Shown: positions 51,901-61,090 of the stretch, in pieces | Numbering within the stretch: position 1 is the first letter of the stretch | Layout: every line of letters begins with the position of its first letter | Position numbers and translations under genes: made by a program | Source of the DNA: Streptomyces hygroscopicus subsp. hygroscopicus | Lineage (GTDB): Bacteria > Actinomycetota > Actinomycetes > Streptomycetales > Streptomycetaceae | Length of the DNA stretch: 64,000 nucleotides | Assembly (NCBI RefSeq): GCF_030269125.1 | Contig: NZ_BSSM01000001.1 | Coordinates: 992,001-1,056,000, forward strand | Direction: 5' to 3' | Notes under the pieces: generated by a model | The model's input: only the letters and a program-made list of their open reading frames with translations | Told to the model about the DNA's origin: nothing | Databases searched by the model: none

Positions 51901-54081
51901 ATGGAACGCATGGAGCACGAGCACACGAGCAACGCGGATCTCCGGGCACGGGCGGACGCCGTCCTCGCCCGGCTCGTCGGGGACGCCACGGGCGCCGCCC
52001 GGCTGCGGGAGGACCAGTGGCGGGCGATCGAGGCGCTGGTCGCCGAGCGGCGCCGAGCGCTGGTCGTGCAGCGCACGGGATGGGGCAAGTCCGCGGTGTA
52101 CTTCGTGGCGACCTCGCTGCTGCGGGCCCGGGGCAGCGGGCCCACGGTGATCGTCTCGCCGCTGCTCGCGCTCATGCGCAACCAGGTGGAGGCGGCGGCC
52201 CGCGCCGGCATCCACGCCCGGACCATCAACTCGTCGAACACCGAGGAATGGGAGGACGTGCAGGCCGCGATCGCCGCCGGCGAGGTCGACGTCCTGCTCG
52301 TCTCGCCGGAGCGCCTCAACAACCCCGACTTCCGCGACCAGGTCCTGCCCAAGCTGTCCGCGGCGACCGGCCTGCTGGTCGTGGACGAGGCGCACTGCAT
52401 CTCCGACTGGGGCCACGACTTCCGGCCCGACTACCGGCGGCTGCGCACCATGCTCGCCGACCTCCCGCCCGGCGTCCCCGTGCTGGCCACCACCGCCACG
52501 GCCAACGCCCGGGTGACCGCCGACGTCGCCGAGCAGCTGGGTACCGGCGGCGGCTCAGACGCCCTGGTGCTGCGCGGCCCGCTGGACCGGGAGAGCCTGA
52601 GTCTCGGCGTGCTGCGGCTCCCGGACGCGGCGCACCGGATGGCCTGGCTTGCCGACCATCTCGACGACCTGCCGGGCTCCGGCATCGTCTACACCCTCAC
52701 CGTGGCCGCCGCCGAGGAGGTCACCGCGTTCCTGCGGCAGCGCGGCCACACCGTCGCGTCGTACACCGGCAGAACGGAGAACGCCGATCGGCAGCAGGCG
52801 GAGGACGACCTGCTCGCCAACCGGGTCAAGGCGCTGGTCGCCACCTCCGCGCTCGGCATGGGTTTCGACAAGCCCGACCTCGGCTTCGTGGTGCACCTCG
52901 GTTCACCCGCCTCGCCCATCGCCTACTACCAGCAGGTGGGCCGGGCCGGCCGCGGTGTGGAGCACGCGGAGGTGCTGCTGCTGCCGGGCCGGGAGGACGA
53001 GGCGATCTGGGAGTACTTCGCCTCGCTCGCCTTCCCCTCCGAGGACCTGGTGCGGCGCACCCTGGACGTCCTCGCCCAGGCGGCCGGACCGCTGTCGCTG
53101 CCCGCGCTGGAGCCGCTGGTCGAGCTGCGCCGCTCCCGGCTGGAGACCATGCTCAAGGTCCTCGACGTGGACGGTGCGGTGCGCCGGGTCAAGGGCGGGT
53201 GGCTCGCGACGGGTCGGCCGTGGTCGTACGACGCCGAGCGGTACGCGTGGGTGGCGCGGCAGCGCGCGGCGGAGCAGCAGGCGATGCGCGCGTACGCGAG
53301 CACCACCGGGTGCCGGATGGAGTTCCTGCAACGGCAACTGGACGACGAGGGGGCCAAGCCGTGCGGCCGCTGCGACAACTGCGCGGGCCCGCGCTTCACC
53401 GCCGACGCCTCCTCGGCGGCGCTGGACGCGGCGCGCGGCGATCTGAGGCGCGCGGGGGTGGAGGTGGAACCCCGGCGGATGTGGCCGACCGGGTTGCAGG
53501 CCATCGGGATCGGTCTCAAGGGGCGTATCCCGGCCGGTGAACAGGCCGCGCCGGGGCGGGCGCTCGGCCGGCTCTCCGACATCGGCTGGGGCAACCGGCT
53601 GCGCCCGCTGCTCGCGCCGCAGACGCCGGACGCGCCCGTGCCGGACGACGTGGCGCGCGCCGTGATCGAGGTGCTGGCCGACTGGGCCAAGGGTCCGGGC
53701 GGCTGGGCGCCCGGGGTCGATGGGGCCCAGGCGAGACCGGTGGGGGTGGTCACCGTCGCCTCGCGCACCCGACCCCGGCTCGTCCACTCGCTGGGCGCGC
53801 GGATCGCGGAGACCGGGCGGCTGCCGCTGCTGGGGTCCGTGGCGTACGACGAGGACGCGCCCCGGATGTCGCGCAGCAACAGCGCGCAGCGGCTCAAGGC
53901 CCTCGACGGCGCGTTGACGGTGCCGCCCGTCCTCGTGTCGGCGCTGGCCGCGGCCGACGGCCCGGTGCTGCTGGTCGACGACTTCACGGAGACCGGCTGG
54001 ACCCTCGCGGTCGCGGCGCGGCTGCTCCGCCGCTCCGGTGCGAAGGGGGTGCTGCCGCTCGTCCTCGCGGTTCAGGGCTGA
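51901..54081 (+). CDS. recQ: RecQ-type DNA helicase fused to a C-terminal phosphoribosyltransferase-like domain
   Basis: A 726-residue protein. Helicase domains (about 25-380) have RTGWGKSAVYF (Walker A-type), VVDEAHCISDWGHDFRPDY, TTATAN, TSALGMGFDKPDL and QQVGRAGRG. A zinc motif CGRCDNC lies near residue 489. The last ~190 residues (about 535-726) resemble a ComF-like phosphoribosyltransferase, with the PRPP-loop signature VLLVDDFTETGWT near 690. The RQC/HRDC order of E. coli RecQ is not evident. It should unwind recombination or fork DNA; the added domain is uncharacterised. ATG 51901 or ATG 51910 could be used. Confidence 0.88.
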   Translation: MERMEHEHTSNADLRARADAVLARLVGDATGAARLREDQWRAIEALVAERRRALVVQRTGWGKSAVYFVATSLLRARGSGPTVIVSPLLALMRNQVEAAARAGIHARTINSSNTEEWEDVQAAIAAGEVDVLLVSPERLNNPDFRDQVLPKLSAATGLLVVDEAHCISDWGHDFRPDYRRLRTMLADLPPGVPVLATTATANARVTADVAEQLGTGGGSDALVLRGPLDRESLSLGVLRLPDAAHRMAWLADHLDDLPGSGIVYTLTVAAAEEVTAFLRQRGHTVASYTGRTENADRQQAEDDLLANRVKALVATSALGMGFDKPDLGFVVHLGSPASPIAYYQQVGRAGRGVEHAEVLLLPGREDEAIWEYFASLAFPSEDLVRRTLDVLAQAAGPLSLPALEPLVELRRSRLETMLKVLDVDGAVRRVKGGWLATGRPWSYDAERYAWVARQRAAEQQAMRAYASTTGCRMEFLQRQLDDEGAKPCGRCDNCAGPRFTADASSAALDAARGDLRRAGVEVEPRRMWPTGLQAIGIGLKGRIPAGEQAAPGRALGRLSDIGWGNRLRPLLAPQTPDAPVPDDVARAVIEVLADWAKGPGGWAPGVDGAQARPVGVVTVASRTRPRLVHSLGARIAETGRLPLLGSVAYDEDAPRMSRSNSAQRLKALDGALTVPPVLVSALAAADGPVLLVDDFTETGWTLAVAARLLRRSGAKGVLPLVLAVQG

Positions 54082-54372
54082 CGCCGGTCGTGGGGAGGTC
54101 CCGCCCACATGTCAGGGATCTTCCAGGGCCGCGCCGGAGGGGCACGGCACGCCATGCGTCATCCGCCCGGCCTATGGGTAGGGATATAAGCCACGCACCA
54201 TCCGATAACCGGCGGCGACCCCAATTGCTCGTTGCCGCATTCCAGTTCGACAGGAAGAATTGAGATCCGCTCCCCGCACGGCCTGTCCGTGATCCGGTTG
54301 GGCTTCGCTGCGGTGCGCGGTCCCCGAATCCGACCTCGCCCGTTGTGTGGGCGCGTAGCCGAAGGGAGGAAC

Positions 54373-54990
54373 GTGACCTTCGGATTCGCCTCGTCCCCGG
54401 CGGCCTCGTTGTCGACGCCCACCTCTTCCGCCAGCCGCGTGCTGGAGCCGGCGGAGTGGGCCGCCGCCGGGATCCCGCTGCTGCGCAATCCCCGCGAGGT
54501 CGTCAGCGGACTGCACGCCCGGCATCGTCCGCGGCCGTCCACGGCGGTCGTGGCCGTGCTCGACCCGGACGAACGGCTGTGCGCCAGCGCGTCGTTCACC
54601 CGTCGGTCCGCCGCCCCGGCGGACGGCTGGATGTTCCGGAACGCGCTGCTGTCCCAGCTGCGCCGGGTCATACCGCACGACCTGCGCCGCCGTACTCCGG
54701 TGCGAACCGCCGTCCTGCTCTACTGCCGCGAGGGCGACGCGCGTTGGACCGAGGAGGACGGGGCGTGGATGTGGGGGCTGCGTGACGCCTGCACGCTGCA
54801 CGGTCTGCGGTGTGGGGCGTACATCACCCTGACCCATGACGGCTGGCAGGTGCTGGGCGAGGGGCGCGGTGGACGTCGGCCCAACGCGCACTCGGAGCCG
54901 GAGCCGTTCGCCACGGCGGATGCTCCGCCGCCCGCGCCGCGGACCGGGGGGCCGGTCTCCGAGGTGCTGCGTCGGGCGGCGGCGCGCTGA
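54373..54990 (+). CDS. Conserved hypothetical protein, 205 aa
   Basis: A soluble 205-residue protein from GTG 54373, preceded by GGGAGGA. The core (about 25-165) is globular with LLRNPREVVSGLHARHRPRP, STAVVAVLDPDERLCASASF, RTAVLLYCREGDARWTEEDG and CTLHGLRCGAYITLTHDGWQ; the C-terminus is Pro-rich. There is no signal or membrane segment and no motif I can name. It lies between recQ and rnhB as in other Streptomyces. Weak resemblance of the core to RadC/Mov34-like sheets is too uncertain to assign function. Confidence 0.72.
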   Translation: MTFGFASSPAASLSTPTSSASRVLEPAEWAAAGIPLLRNPREVVSGLHARHRPRPSTAVVAVLDPDERLCASASFTRRSAAPADGWMFRNALLSQLRRVIPHDLRRRTPVRTAVLLYCREGDARWTEEDGAWMWGLRDACTLHGLRCGAYITLTHDGWQVLGEGRGGRRPNAHSEPEPFATADAPPPAPRTGGPVSEVLRRAAAR

Positions 54991-55082
54991 GGGTCGGCGC
55001 CGATGCCGACCACACGCCGCCCGAGGCGTCCAGGCGCTGTCCGGGTGCCTCCCTGAAGGGAGTGGCACCCAGCGCCCGCCCT

Positions 55083-55104
55083 CCCCCACGCTCGGCTTCG
55101 CTCG
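55083..55104 (+). repeat. Dispersed GC repeat
   Basis: CCCCCACGCTCGGCTTCGCT followed by CG. It matches the minus strand of 13725-13746 in 20 of 22 positions. The word is a frequent intergenic repeat in Streptomyces, from memory. Confidence 0.55.
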
Positions 55105-55153
55105 CCCGTCGGGGCTCCCGGCACCCGGGGGTACCGCCAGGTCCCAGGCGCCC

Positions 55154-55185
55154 GAGGCACCGAGGCACCGAGGCACCGAGGCACC
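55154..55185 (+). repeat. 8-bp tandem repeat, four copies
   Basis: GAGGCACC occurs four times head to tail, then degenerates to GAGGGACG. It is non-coding and could vary in copy number between strains. Confidence 0.8.
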
Positions 55186-55327
55186 GAGGGACGCGCTACC
55201 CGCCCGCGGCCGGGGCGACCGGTGCGCGGCGCCCGGCAGGCATGCCGGGGCGCCGACCGGCACGCCGAAGGGCGCACCGTGCGGTGCCCCCTCGGGCGGC
55301 TGCCGGTACCCGGTGCCCGGTGTCCGG

Positions 55328-55957
55328 TCAGACGCCCGCGGCCAGGGCCGAGTTGATCTGCTGCGGGTCTCCGCAGACGATCAGCAGGGCTTCGGCGCGC
55401 GTGTTGGCCAGCGGCAGGACGGTGGCGGCGGAGTCGGGGCCTCCGTTGAGGGCCACGACGACCACCGGACGGGACCCGGCACGGGCGGCGATGGCGGCGT
55501 CCGTGTAGAAGACGTCGTCACCGGCGTCGTGCTGCGCCCAGTAGGCGGCTTCGCCGAAGGACAGCTCGTGCTCGGCCCACGGGTGCTGGGCACCAGTGGT
55601 GATCACGAGCACGTCGCCGGGGGCGCGGCCCGAGTCCAGCAGCAGGTCGACGGCCTCCTCGGCGGCGTCGATCGCACCCTCGGCCGAGGCCGGGATCAGC
55701 TGGATCTGCGGACCGCCCGCGGGGGCGGTGTCAGTGGCCGGGCCGGAGGGGCCGGGCTTGGCCGGAGCCACGTCACGCGGTGTGCGCTGCACCGGCGGCG
55801 TAGGCCGCTGAGGGCCGGGACGACCGGGGCGGGGCGGCGCCGCGGGACGGGGGCCGGGTACGGGGCGAGGGGTCGGCGCGGTGCGGCCGCTGGCCGGCGT
55901 GACGCGGGGACCCTGGGCACTCTCGTGAATCTGAGGCTCCTCGGGAATGAGAGGCAT
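55328..55957 (-). CDS. Protein with disordered Pro-rich N-terminus and a conserved C-terminal domain, unknown function
   Basis: A 209-residue protein from ATG 55957; no ribosome site is obvious. Residues 10-85 are Pro/Ala/Arg rich and disordered. The C-terminal ~120 residues form an alpha/beta domain (GAIDAAEEAVDLLLDSGRAP, GDVLVITTGAQHPWAEHEL, SRPVVVVALNGGPDSAATVL, ALLIVCGDPQQINSAL). That pattern of strands and the final CGDPQQINS loosely recall the C-terminal part of SF1 helicases, but no ATPase motifs are present. It is the gene downstream of rnhB on the same strand, 68 bases away. Confidence 0.72.
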   Translation of the reverse strand: MPLIPEEPQIHESAQGPRVTPASGRTAPTPRPVPGPRPAAPPRPGRPGPQRPTPPVQRTPRDVAPAKPGPSGPATDTAPAGGPQIQLIPASAEGAIDAAEEAVDLLLDSGRAPGDVLVITTGAQHPWAEHELSFGEAAYWAQHDAGDDVFYTDAAIAARAGSRPVVVVALNGGPDSAATVLPLANTRAEALLIVCGDPQQINSALAAGV

Positions 55958-56025
55958 GAGCTGATTTTTATCAAACGTTGAAGTGGCGCTGATGACGGGG
56001 TGGCACATCAGTGCGATCGGAACCG

Positions 56026-56727
56026 TCAGAAGTCGAAGCCGAGCTGACCCTCGATTTCCGGAACGCTTCCGTCCGCCCAGTTGCGGGCCTTCTTGAGATG
56101 CCGCCACTGGGGCAGCGCATCAAGATACGCCCACGACAAACGGTGGTGCGGGGTGGGGCCCCGCTCTTCCAGTGCGGCCTTGTGCACGGGCGACGGATAC
56201 CCGGCGTTGTCCGCAAACCCGAAGTCTGCATGGTCGACAGCCAGTTCGGCCATCATTTTGTCGCGCTGAACCTTCGCGATCACCGAGGCCGCCGCGACGG
56301 CGACGCACGAGCGATCGCCCTTGATCACCGTACGCACCCGCCAGGGGGCGCCGAGATAGTCGTGTTTCCCGTCGAGGATCACGGCGTCGGGGCGGACCGG
56401 CAGGGCGTCCAGGGCGCGGACGGCGGCGAGCCGCAGCGCGGCCGTCATCCCCATGTCGTCGATCTCCTCGGGGGAAGCATGCCCCAGCGCGTAGGCCGTC
56501 ACCCACGCCCGCAGGATCTCGTCCAGCGCGGTGCGCCGCTTGACGGTCAGCAGCTTGGAGTCGGTCAGACCCGCGGGCGGCTGGCGCAGTCCGGTGATCG
56601 CCGCGCAGACGGTGACGGGGCCGGCCCAGGCGCCGCGCCCCACCTCGTCGACACCGGCGATGACCCTCGCTCCGGTCGTGGCACGCAGGGAGCGCTCGAC
56701 GGTGTGGGTGGGAGGTTCGTACGGCAT
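56026..56727 (-). CDS. rnhB: Ribonuclease HII
   Basis: A 233-residue RNase HII that nicks RNA in RNA-DNA hybrids and removes single ribonucleotides. The metal site begins with Asp27-Glu28 in [14 protein letters not shown], then [23 protein letters not shown] with the next acidic residue, and the C-terminal [20 protein letters not shown] motif. The N-terminal 20 residues extend beyond the core but are usual in actinobacteria. ATG 56727. Confidence 0.95.
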   Translation of the reverse strand: MPYEPPTHTVERSLRATTGARVIAGVDEVGRGAWAGPVTVCAAITGLRQPPAGLTDSKLLTVKRRTALDEILRAWVTAYALGHASPEEIDDMGMTAALRLAAVRALDALPVRPDAVILDGKHDYLGAPWRVRTVIKGDRSCVAVAAASVIAKVQRDKMMAELAVDHADFGFADNAGYPSPVHKAALEERGPTPHHRLSWAYLDALPQWRHLKKARNWADGSVPEIEGQLGFDF

Positions 56728-57027
56728 GGCGCCCTTAGGTTACGCCGCCGGGGGCACCGGCCGACACCCCGGTCGCCCTCACGGCGGCGGGAGCGCCGGC
56801 CTACCGGTCCCCGTACCGGAACCGGGGCCCTCTGATTTGCGAGCACACATCGGCCGGCAAGGTCGCCGGTCGCTCGCGAGGCGCGCGGAAGAAGAGCCAC
56901 CGGTCGCGCCCGACCGCCCCCAACCCCTTCACCTCGCACACGGATTGCCTCGGAGGCAAGTCCTCGCCGATCGCGCCTGCCCCATCGGTCCCGCACCCGA
57001 GCCCCGCCAGGGGGTCGCACCCGCGAA
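56728..57027. other. Gene-free stretch between rnhB and the PNPOx-like gene
   Basis: 300 bases with no supported gene; frames are short and shadow-like. It should contain the rnhB promoter. No clear operator or hairpin was seen. Confidence 0.45.
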
Positions 57028-57645
57028 TCACACGGCGTCCTCCGGGGCGCGTGTCCGATCCGCTTCCCTCAGCCTCGTGATCTCGTCCCTGATCGGTTGC
57101 AGCACCTCGTCCAGTTCCGCACGGCTGAAGCGCGGCGTGATGTGCTGGTGGCAGTTCCAGCTGAGGCCCTCGACGGTGATGGTGACGAGCCGTTCCAGGC
57201 GGCCGTCGGTGCGCGGCCGGGCAAGGCGGCCGGCGAGTGCGGGCGCCTCGTCGGCGTCCTGCCAGCGCGCCCGGCCGAAGAGTTTCAGCCGGGCCCGGTA
57301 GGCGTAGTCCATCAGGAAGAGGGCGACCCTGTCGTCGTGCCGCAGGTTGCCCGTGGTGATGAACTGCCGGTTGCCGCCGACGTCGGCGAAGGCGAGCGTG
57401 TGCTCGTCCAGGACGTGGAGGAAACCGGGCGGGCCCCCGCGGTGCTGGATGTAGGGCCAGCCGGTCTCGCTGACGGTGGCCATGTAGAAGCTGTCGCGTT
57501 CGGCGATGAACTGCTGCTCCACCGGCCCCAGGGGGTCGGGCTCGTCGGGTCCGTCCAGTTGCCGCAGCATCGCGTGGGCGCTGCCGTTGCGTTCCTGGAC
57601 GCCCCTGACCGAGTCGGTGTAGGCGATGCGGGCGAAGCGGGTCAT
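57028..57645 (-). CDS. Pyridoxamine 5'-phosphate oxidase-like flavin/heme-binding protein
   Basis: A 205-residue protein of the FMN-binding split-barrel group (PNPOx-like). The conserved core is AERDSFYMATVSETGWPYIQ near residue 47, HRGGPPGFLHVLDE, FADVGGNRQFITTGNL, and ALFLMDYAYRARLKLFGRAR near 108. Members include oxidases and electron-transfer proteins using FMN or F420; the reaction is not defined. ATG 57645 has GGAG eight bases upstream. It follows the quinone oxidoreductase gene on the same strand by 46 bases, so the two may share a transcript. Confidence 0.83.
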   Translation of the reverse strand: MTRFARIAYTDSVRGVQERNGSAHAMLRQLDGPDEPDPLGPVEQQFIAERDSFYMATVSETGWPYIQHRGGPPGFLHVLDEHTLAFADVGGNRQFITTGNLRHDDRVALFLMDYAYRARLKLFGRARWQDADEAPALAGRLARPRTDGRLERLVTITVEGLSWNCHQHITPRFSRAELDEVLQPIRDEITRLREADRTRAPEDAV

Positions 57646-57691
57646 GGGCGCGTCTCCGTTACCTTCGGCCTCCGTCCGGCCTGCGTGCCGC

Positions 57692-58672
57692 TCAGTGCCC
57701 GGACTGGAGGAGGAGTTTGCCGGTGGTGGTGCCGGACTGGAGGTCGGCGTGTGCCTCGGCGGCCCGGTCGAAGCCGTACCGGCCGCCGATCGCGGTCTTC
57801 AGCACGCCCTCGCGCAGCCAGCGGAAGACGTCGGCGGCGCGTGCGGTCAGCTCCTCGGGGTCGGAGGCGTGGTCGACGAGGGTGGGACGGGTGAGGAACA
57901 GCGAGCCGCGGGGCGCGAGGGACTGCGGGTCGAACGGCGGTACGGGCCCGGAGGCGGCGCCGACCAGGACGAACGTGCCGCGCGGCCGCAGCGCGGCGAG
58001 CCCCGCCTCGAAGGTGTCCCTGCCGATGCCGTCGTAGACGACGTCCGCTCCCCTGCCGTCGGTGTGGTCGAGGACCCGCCGGGTCAGCTCGTCGGGCTCG
58101 CCGCCGCGGACGATGACGTGGTGGGCGCCGGCCGCCTCGGCCGCGGCCGCCTTGGCGGGCGCGGAGACGGTGCCGATGACGCGGGCGCCGCGCCGGACCA
58201 GCAGTCGTACCAGATGCTGTCCGAGGCCGCCGGCCGCGGAGTGGACGAGCGCGGTCTCCCCCGGGGCCGCCCGGTAGGTGGAGGTCGTCAGATAGTGGGC
58301 GGTCAGGCCCTGGAGCATGGTCGCGGCGGCGTCGGCGTCCGGGATGTCGTCGGGGACGCGCACCGCGGCCCCGGCGGGGACCGCCACGAGTTCGGCGTAG
58401 GAGGCGGGGGCCGCGCACCAGGCGACGCGGTCGCCGGGCCGGAAACCCGTGACGTCGGCGCCGGTGGCGAGGACGGTGCCGGCGCCCTCGCTGCCCGGGA
58501 CGAAGGGGGCCCGCAGCGCGGCGCGGCCCTCGCGTTCGTAGACGTCCTTGTAGTTGATCCCGGCGGCGGTGAGGCGGACCAGCAGCTCGCCGGGGCCCGG
58601 CCGCGGGTCGGGGCGGTCGGTCTCGGTCAGGACGTCGGGGCCGCCGTGCCGCTCGGCCACTACTGCGCGCAT
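57692..58672 (-). CDS. NADPH:quinone oxidoreductase (zinc-independent MDR family)
   Basis: A 326-residue medium-chain dehydrogenase/reductase of the quinone oxidoreductase type. N-terminal GroES-like domain (about 1-120: AAGINYKDVYEREGR, VPGSEGAGTVL) lacks zinc Cys ligands; the Rossmann domain has VHSAAGGLGQHLVRLLVRRG near 143 and DVVYDGIGRDTFEAGLAALR. It reduces quinones or enones with NADPH. ATG 58672 has GAGGAG upstream. It is downstream of the MFS and TetR genes in the same direction, suggesting a detoxification or tailoring role. Confidence 0.9.
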   Translation of the reverse strand: MRAVVAERHGGPDVLTETDRPDPRPGPGELLVRLTAAGINYKDVYEREGRAALRAPFVPGSEGAGTVLATGADVTGFRPGDRVAWCAAPASYAELVAVPAGAAVRVPDDIPDADAAATMLQGLTAHYLTTSTYRAAPGETALVHSAAGGLGQHLVRLLVRRGARVIGTVSAPAKAAAAEAAGAHHVIVRGGEPDELTRRVLDHTDGRGADVVYDGIGRDTFEAGLAALRPRGTFVLVGAASGPVPPFDPQSLAPRGSLFLTRPTLVDHASDPEELTARAADVFRWLREGVLKTAIGGRYGFDRAAEAHADLQSGTTTGKLLLQSGH

Positions 58673-58827
58673 GGGAACACTCCTCGCTGATGGGGATCTG
58701 TATGCGGAGACGAAGGGGATGGGATGGGTCTGGGGGTGCGGAGCCGGAGGGGACCGGGTCGCGGACGAGGGGCGGGGCCGCGCCGTCGGGAGTCCGTCCG
58801 GCACGGCCCCGCTGGGTCTGGGGCGGG

Positions 58828-60267
58828 TCAAGCGGTCTCCTTGCGCGGCACGTACCGGATGCTGAGGGCGATGATGGCGAAGAAGCAGACGGCCACCAGG
58901 ACGGCACTCAGGCGCATGCCGAGCAGGGTGTCGTGCATGCCGATCAGGGATCCGAGCAGCGCCACGCCCATCGCCATGCCGACCTGGCGGGCGGTGTTGA
59001 GGACGCCGGAGCCGAGGCCGGCGTAGGCCGGGTCGATGGCCAGCAGCGCGGCGGCGTTCAGGCTCGGCGAGAACACACCGCAGCCGAGGCCGGTCAGGCC
59101 GGTGCCGATGGCGAACAGCGGCCAGGTGCTCTGGTCGGTGACGCCGAGCAGCAGGGCGCTGCCGATGAAGGAGGACAGCGCGCCGGTCCACAGCAGGAAC
59201 CGCGGACCGCGGTGCACGAGGCGGCGGTTGAGGACGATGGTGCCGAAGACCCAGGCGATCCCGAAGGGCAGGAAGTACATGCCGGTCTTCTCGGCGCTGA
59301 GGCCCCACTGCTGCTGGAGGTAGATGGCGAGCATGAACTGCAGTCCGTAGCCGCCGAACTGGAAGGCGAAGCCGTTGGTGATGGAGGCGGAGAAGGCGGA
59401 GCGGCGGAAGACGGCCAGCGGCAGCATCGGGTGCTTCGAGCGGGACTCGACGGCGACGAAGGTGATGGCGGTGAGGACCGCGACGGCCAGCAGGAGCAGC
59501 GGAACCGGGGCGAGCCAGCCCAGCGAGCCGCCCTCGATGAGGTAGGCGACGATCGCGGAGAGGGCGATGATGCCGGTCAGCTGGCCGGGCAGGTCGGCGG
59601 CGCGGGACTCGCGGCGGGGGGTCTCGCCGGCGTAGCGCTGGGCGAGGTAGAGGGTGACCAGGCCGACGGGCACGTTGATGAGGAAGATCGAGCGCCAGCC
59701 GAGCAGTTCGGTCAGGGCGCCGCCGCCGAGCGGGCCGGCGACGAGGGCGAGTCCGCCGGTGGCGCCCCAGACGGTGATGGCCTTGGCGCGCTCGAGCGGG
59801 TCGGGGTAGGTGCGGGCGATGATGGCCAGCGTGGTGGGCAGCAGACCGCCGGCCGCGATGCCCTGCAGGAAGCGGGCCGCCACCAGGACGGTCAGGTCGG
59901 GACTGACCGCGCACAGCAGGGACGCGGCGGTGAACGCGGCGAGCGAGGAGACGAACAGCCGGCGCGCGCCCCAGCGGTCGCTGATGCTGCCCGCCGTGAG
60001 CAGGACGCTGGCCAGCGGGATGGTGTAGATGGTGACGACCCACTGGAGGGCGGCCATCGAGCCGTGGACGTCCCGTTCGATGGCGGGCAGGGCGATGTTC
60101 AGCGCGCTGCCGTCCAGAAGGATCATGAAGAAGCCGAGGCAGACGGCGGCGAGGGCGAGCGCGGTGTGACGCGCGCCGCGCACGGGGGCGGCGGCCGGCG
60201 GGGCGGGTGTGGGCGCGGCTATCGGCTGCCGCGCCGTGCTCGTCGGCGAGTCGGGGACGGTGGTCAT
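58828..60267 (-). CDS. MFS drug exporter, EmrB/QacA (14-TM) type
   Basis: A 479-residue drug:H+ antiporter of the DHA2 group. The motif LDGSALNIALPAIERDV near residue 50 and GSISDRWGARRLF near 93 are typical, with motif C-like ATGGLALVAGPLGGGALTEL near 170. About 14 membrane segments can be counted. ATG 60267 begins a cytoplasmic Pro/Ala-rich 30-residue tail. It lies 250 bases downstream of a TetR gene with a clear operator, so it is probably the exported-compound pump controlled by it. Confidence 0.92.
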   Translation of the reverse strand: MTTVPDSPTSTARQPIAAPTPAPPAAAPVRGARHTALALAAVCLGFFMILLDGSALNIALPAIERDVHGSMAALQWVVTIYTIPLASVLLTAGSISDRWGARRLFVSSLAAFTAASLLCAVSPDLTVLVAARFLQGIAAGGLLPTTLAIIARTYPDPLERAKAITVWGATGGLALVAGPLGGGALTELLGWRSIFLINVPVGLVTLYLAQRYAGETPRRESRAADLPGQLTGIIALSAIVAYLIEGGSLGWLAPVPLLLLAVAVLTAITFVAVESRSKHPMLPLAVFRRSAFSASITNGFAFQFGGYGLQFMLAIYLQQQWGLSAEKTGMYFLPFGIAWVFGTIVLNRRLVHRGPRFLLWTGALSSFIGSALLLGVTDQSTWPLFAIGTGLTGLGCGVFSPSLNAAALLAIDPAYAGLGSGVLNTARQVGMAMGVALLGSLIGMHDTLLGMRLSAVLVAVCFFAIIALSIRYVPRKETA

Positions 60268-60315
60268 GAGGGGAACCTTCTTTCGGTCGCGGTGCGGTGG
60301 CGGGGTCCGGCGAGC

Positions 60316-60504
60316 GTGCCGGCGCGACGGCCGGAGGCGGCGCCGGGCGGGGGCGTGCCGACGCGACGGCCGGAGATGACCCCGCGCGGGGGCGTGCCGG
60401 TGCGACGGTCGAGGGCGGTGCCGAACGGCGGGGTGGTGCGACGGCCCAAGGCGGTGCCGGGCGAGCGGGAGGTGCGGCGGCGGGACGCGGCGCCGCGCGG
60501 GCGG
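60316..60504. repeat. 39-bp degenerate tandem repeat between tetR and the exporter
   Basis: Three units of 39 bases (60316, 60355, 60394) followed by two of 36 (60433, 60469) share GTGCCGGNGCGACGG and a following GC block. Unit length is a multiple of three and one minus-strand frame would read a 13-residue repeat like GxxxGRRxGTPPP, but there is no start, and the frame differs from tetR, so a coding role is not supported. Confidence 0.7.
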
Positions 60505-60517
60505 CGGGTCGTACGGT

Positions 60518-61084
60518 TCAGGCTCTGAGCCGGTCCAGGGCGCTCTTCGCGGCCTCGGTCGCGCGGCGGAACGCCGCCTGGTCCTGCTGGGCGCGGGCGA
60601 TCACGTAACCGCCCTGGACGGTGGCGATGACGAGCGAGGCCATGGCCTCGGGGTCGGTGTCGGCGCGCAGTTCGCCGGTGCGCACGCCCTCGGCGAGCAC
60701 GTCGGCGATGCGCTGCCGCAGCCAGGTGAAGAACTCGGCGACGGGGCCGCGCAGTCGGTCGTCGGCGACGACGTCGGGGTCCTGGACGAGCCGGCCGACG
60801 CGGCAGCCGGCGAGCGGGTTGCGTTCCATGTCGAGGTAGGCACCGAGGCGTTCCAGCGCCGTCGTGCCGCTGCCGAGCGCCGCCTCGGTGGCGAGGCGCA
60901 GCTGCCCCGCCGAGTGCCGGATGGCGGTGACGGCCAGGTCGGCCTTGCCGGAGAAGTGGTGGTACATGCTCCCCTGTCCGGCACGGGAGCGCTTCTGGAT
61001 CATCGCCGGGCTGGTCGCCGCGTAGCCGCGCTCCCACAGCAGCTCGGCAGCGGCCTCGACGAGGTGGTCCTTCGTCGGCTTCAT
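60518..61084 (-). CDS. TetR-family transcriptional repressor
   Basis: A 188-residue regulator. The helix-turn-helix is at about residues 5-50 (LVEAAAELLWERGYAATSPA, RSRAGQGSMYHHFSGKADLA); the C-terminal ligand domain resembles the group next to MFS exporters (ATVQGGYVIARAQQDQAAFR). ATG 61084 is chosen; a GTG nine bases upstream is also in frame. A perfect 8-bp inverted repeat overlaps its promoter. It likely represses itself, the MFS exporter and the oxidoreductase further downstream on the same strand. Confidence 0.92.
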   Translation of the reverse strand: MKPTKDHLVEAAAELLWERGYAATSPAMIQKRSRAGQGSMYHHFSGKADLAVTAIRHSAGQLRLATEAALGSGTTALERLGAYLDMERNPLAGCRVGRLVQDPDVVADDRLRGPVAEFFTWLRQRIADVLAEGVRTGELRADTDPEAMASLVIATVQGGYVIARAQQDQAAFRRATEAAKSALDRLRA

Positions 61085-61090
61085 GCGTTC

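Larger units (their letters stand above)
54991..55327. other. Gene-free stretch with repeats
   Basis: No gene is supported in these 337 bases between two convergent genes. They carry a dispersed GC repeat at 55083-55104 and an 8-bp tandem repeat at 55154-55185. Confidence 0.5.
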
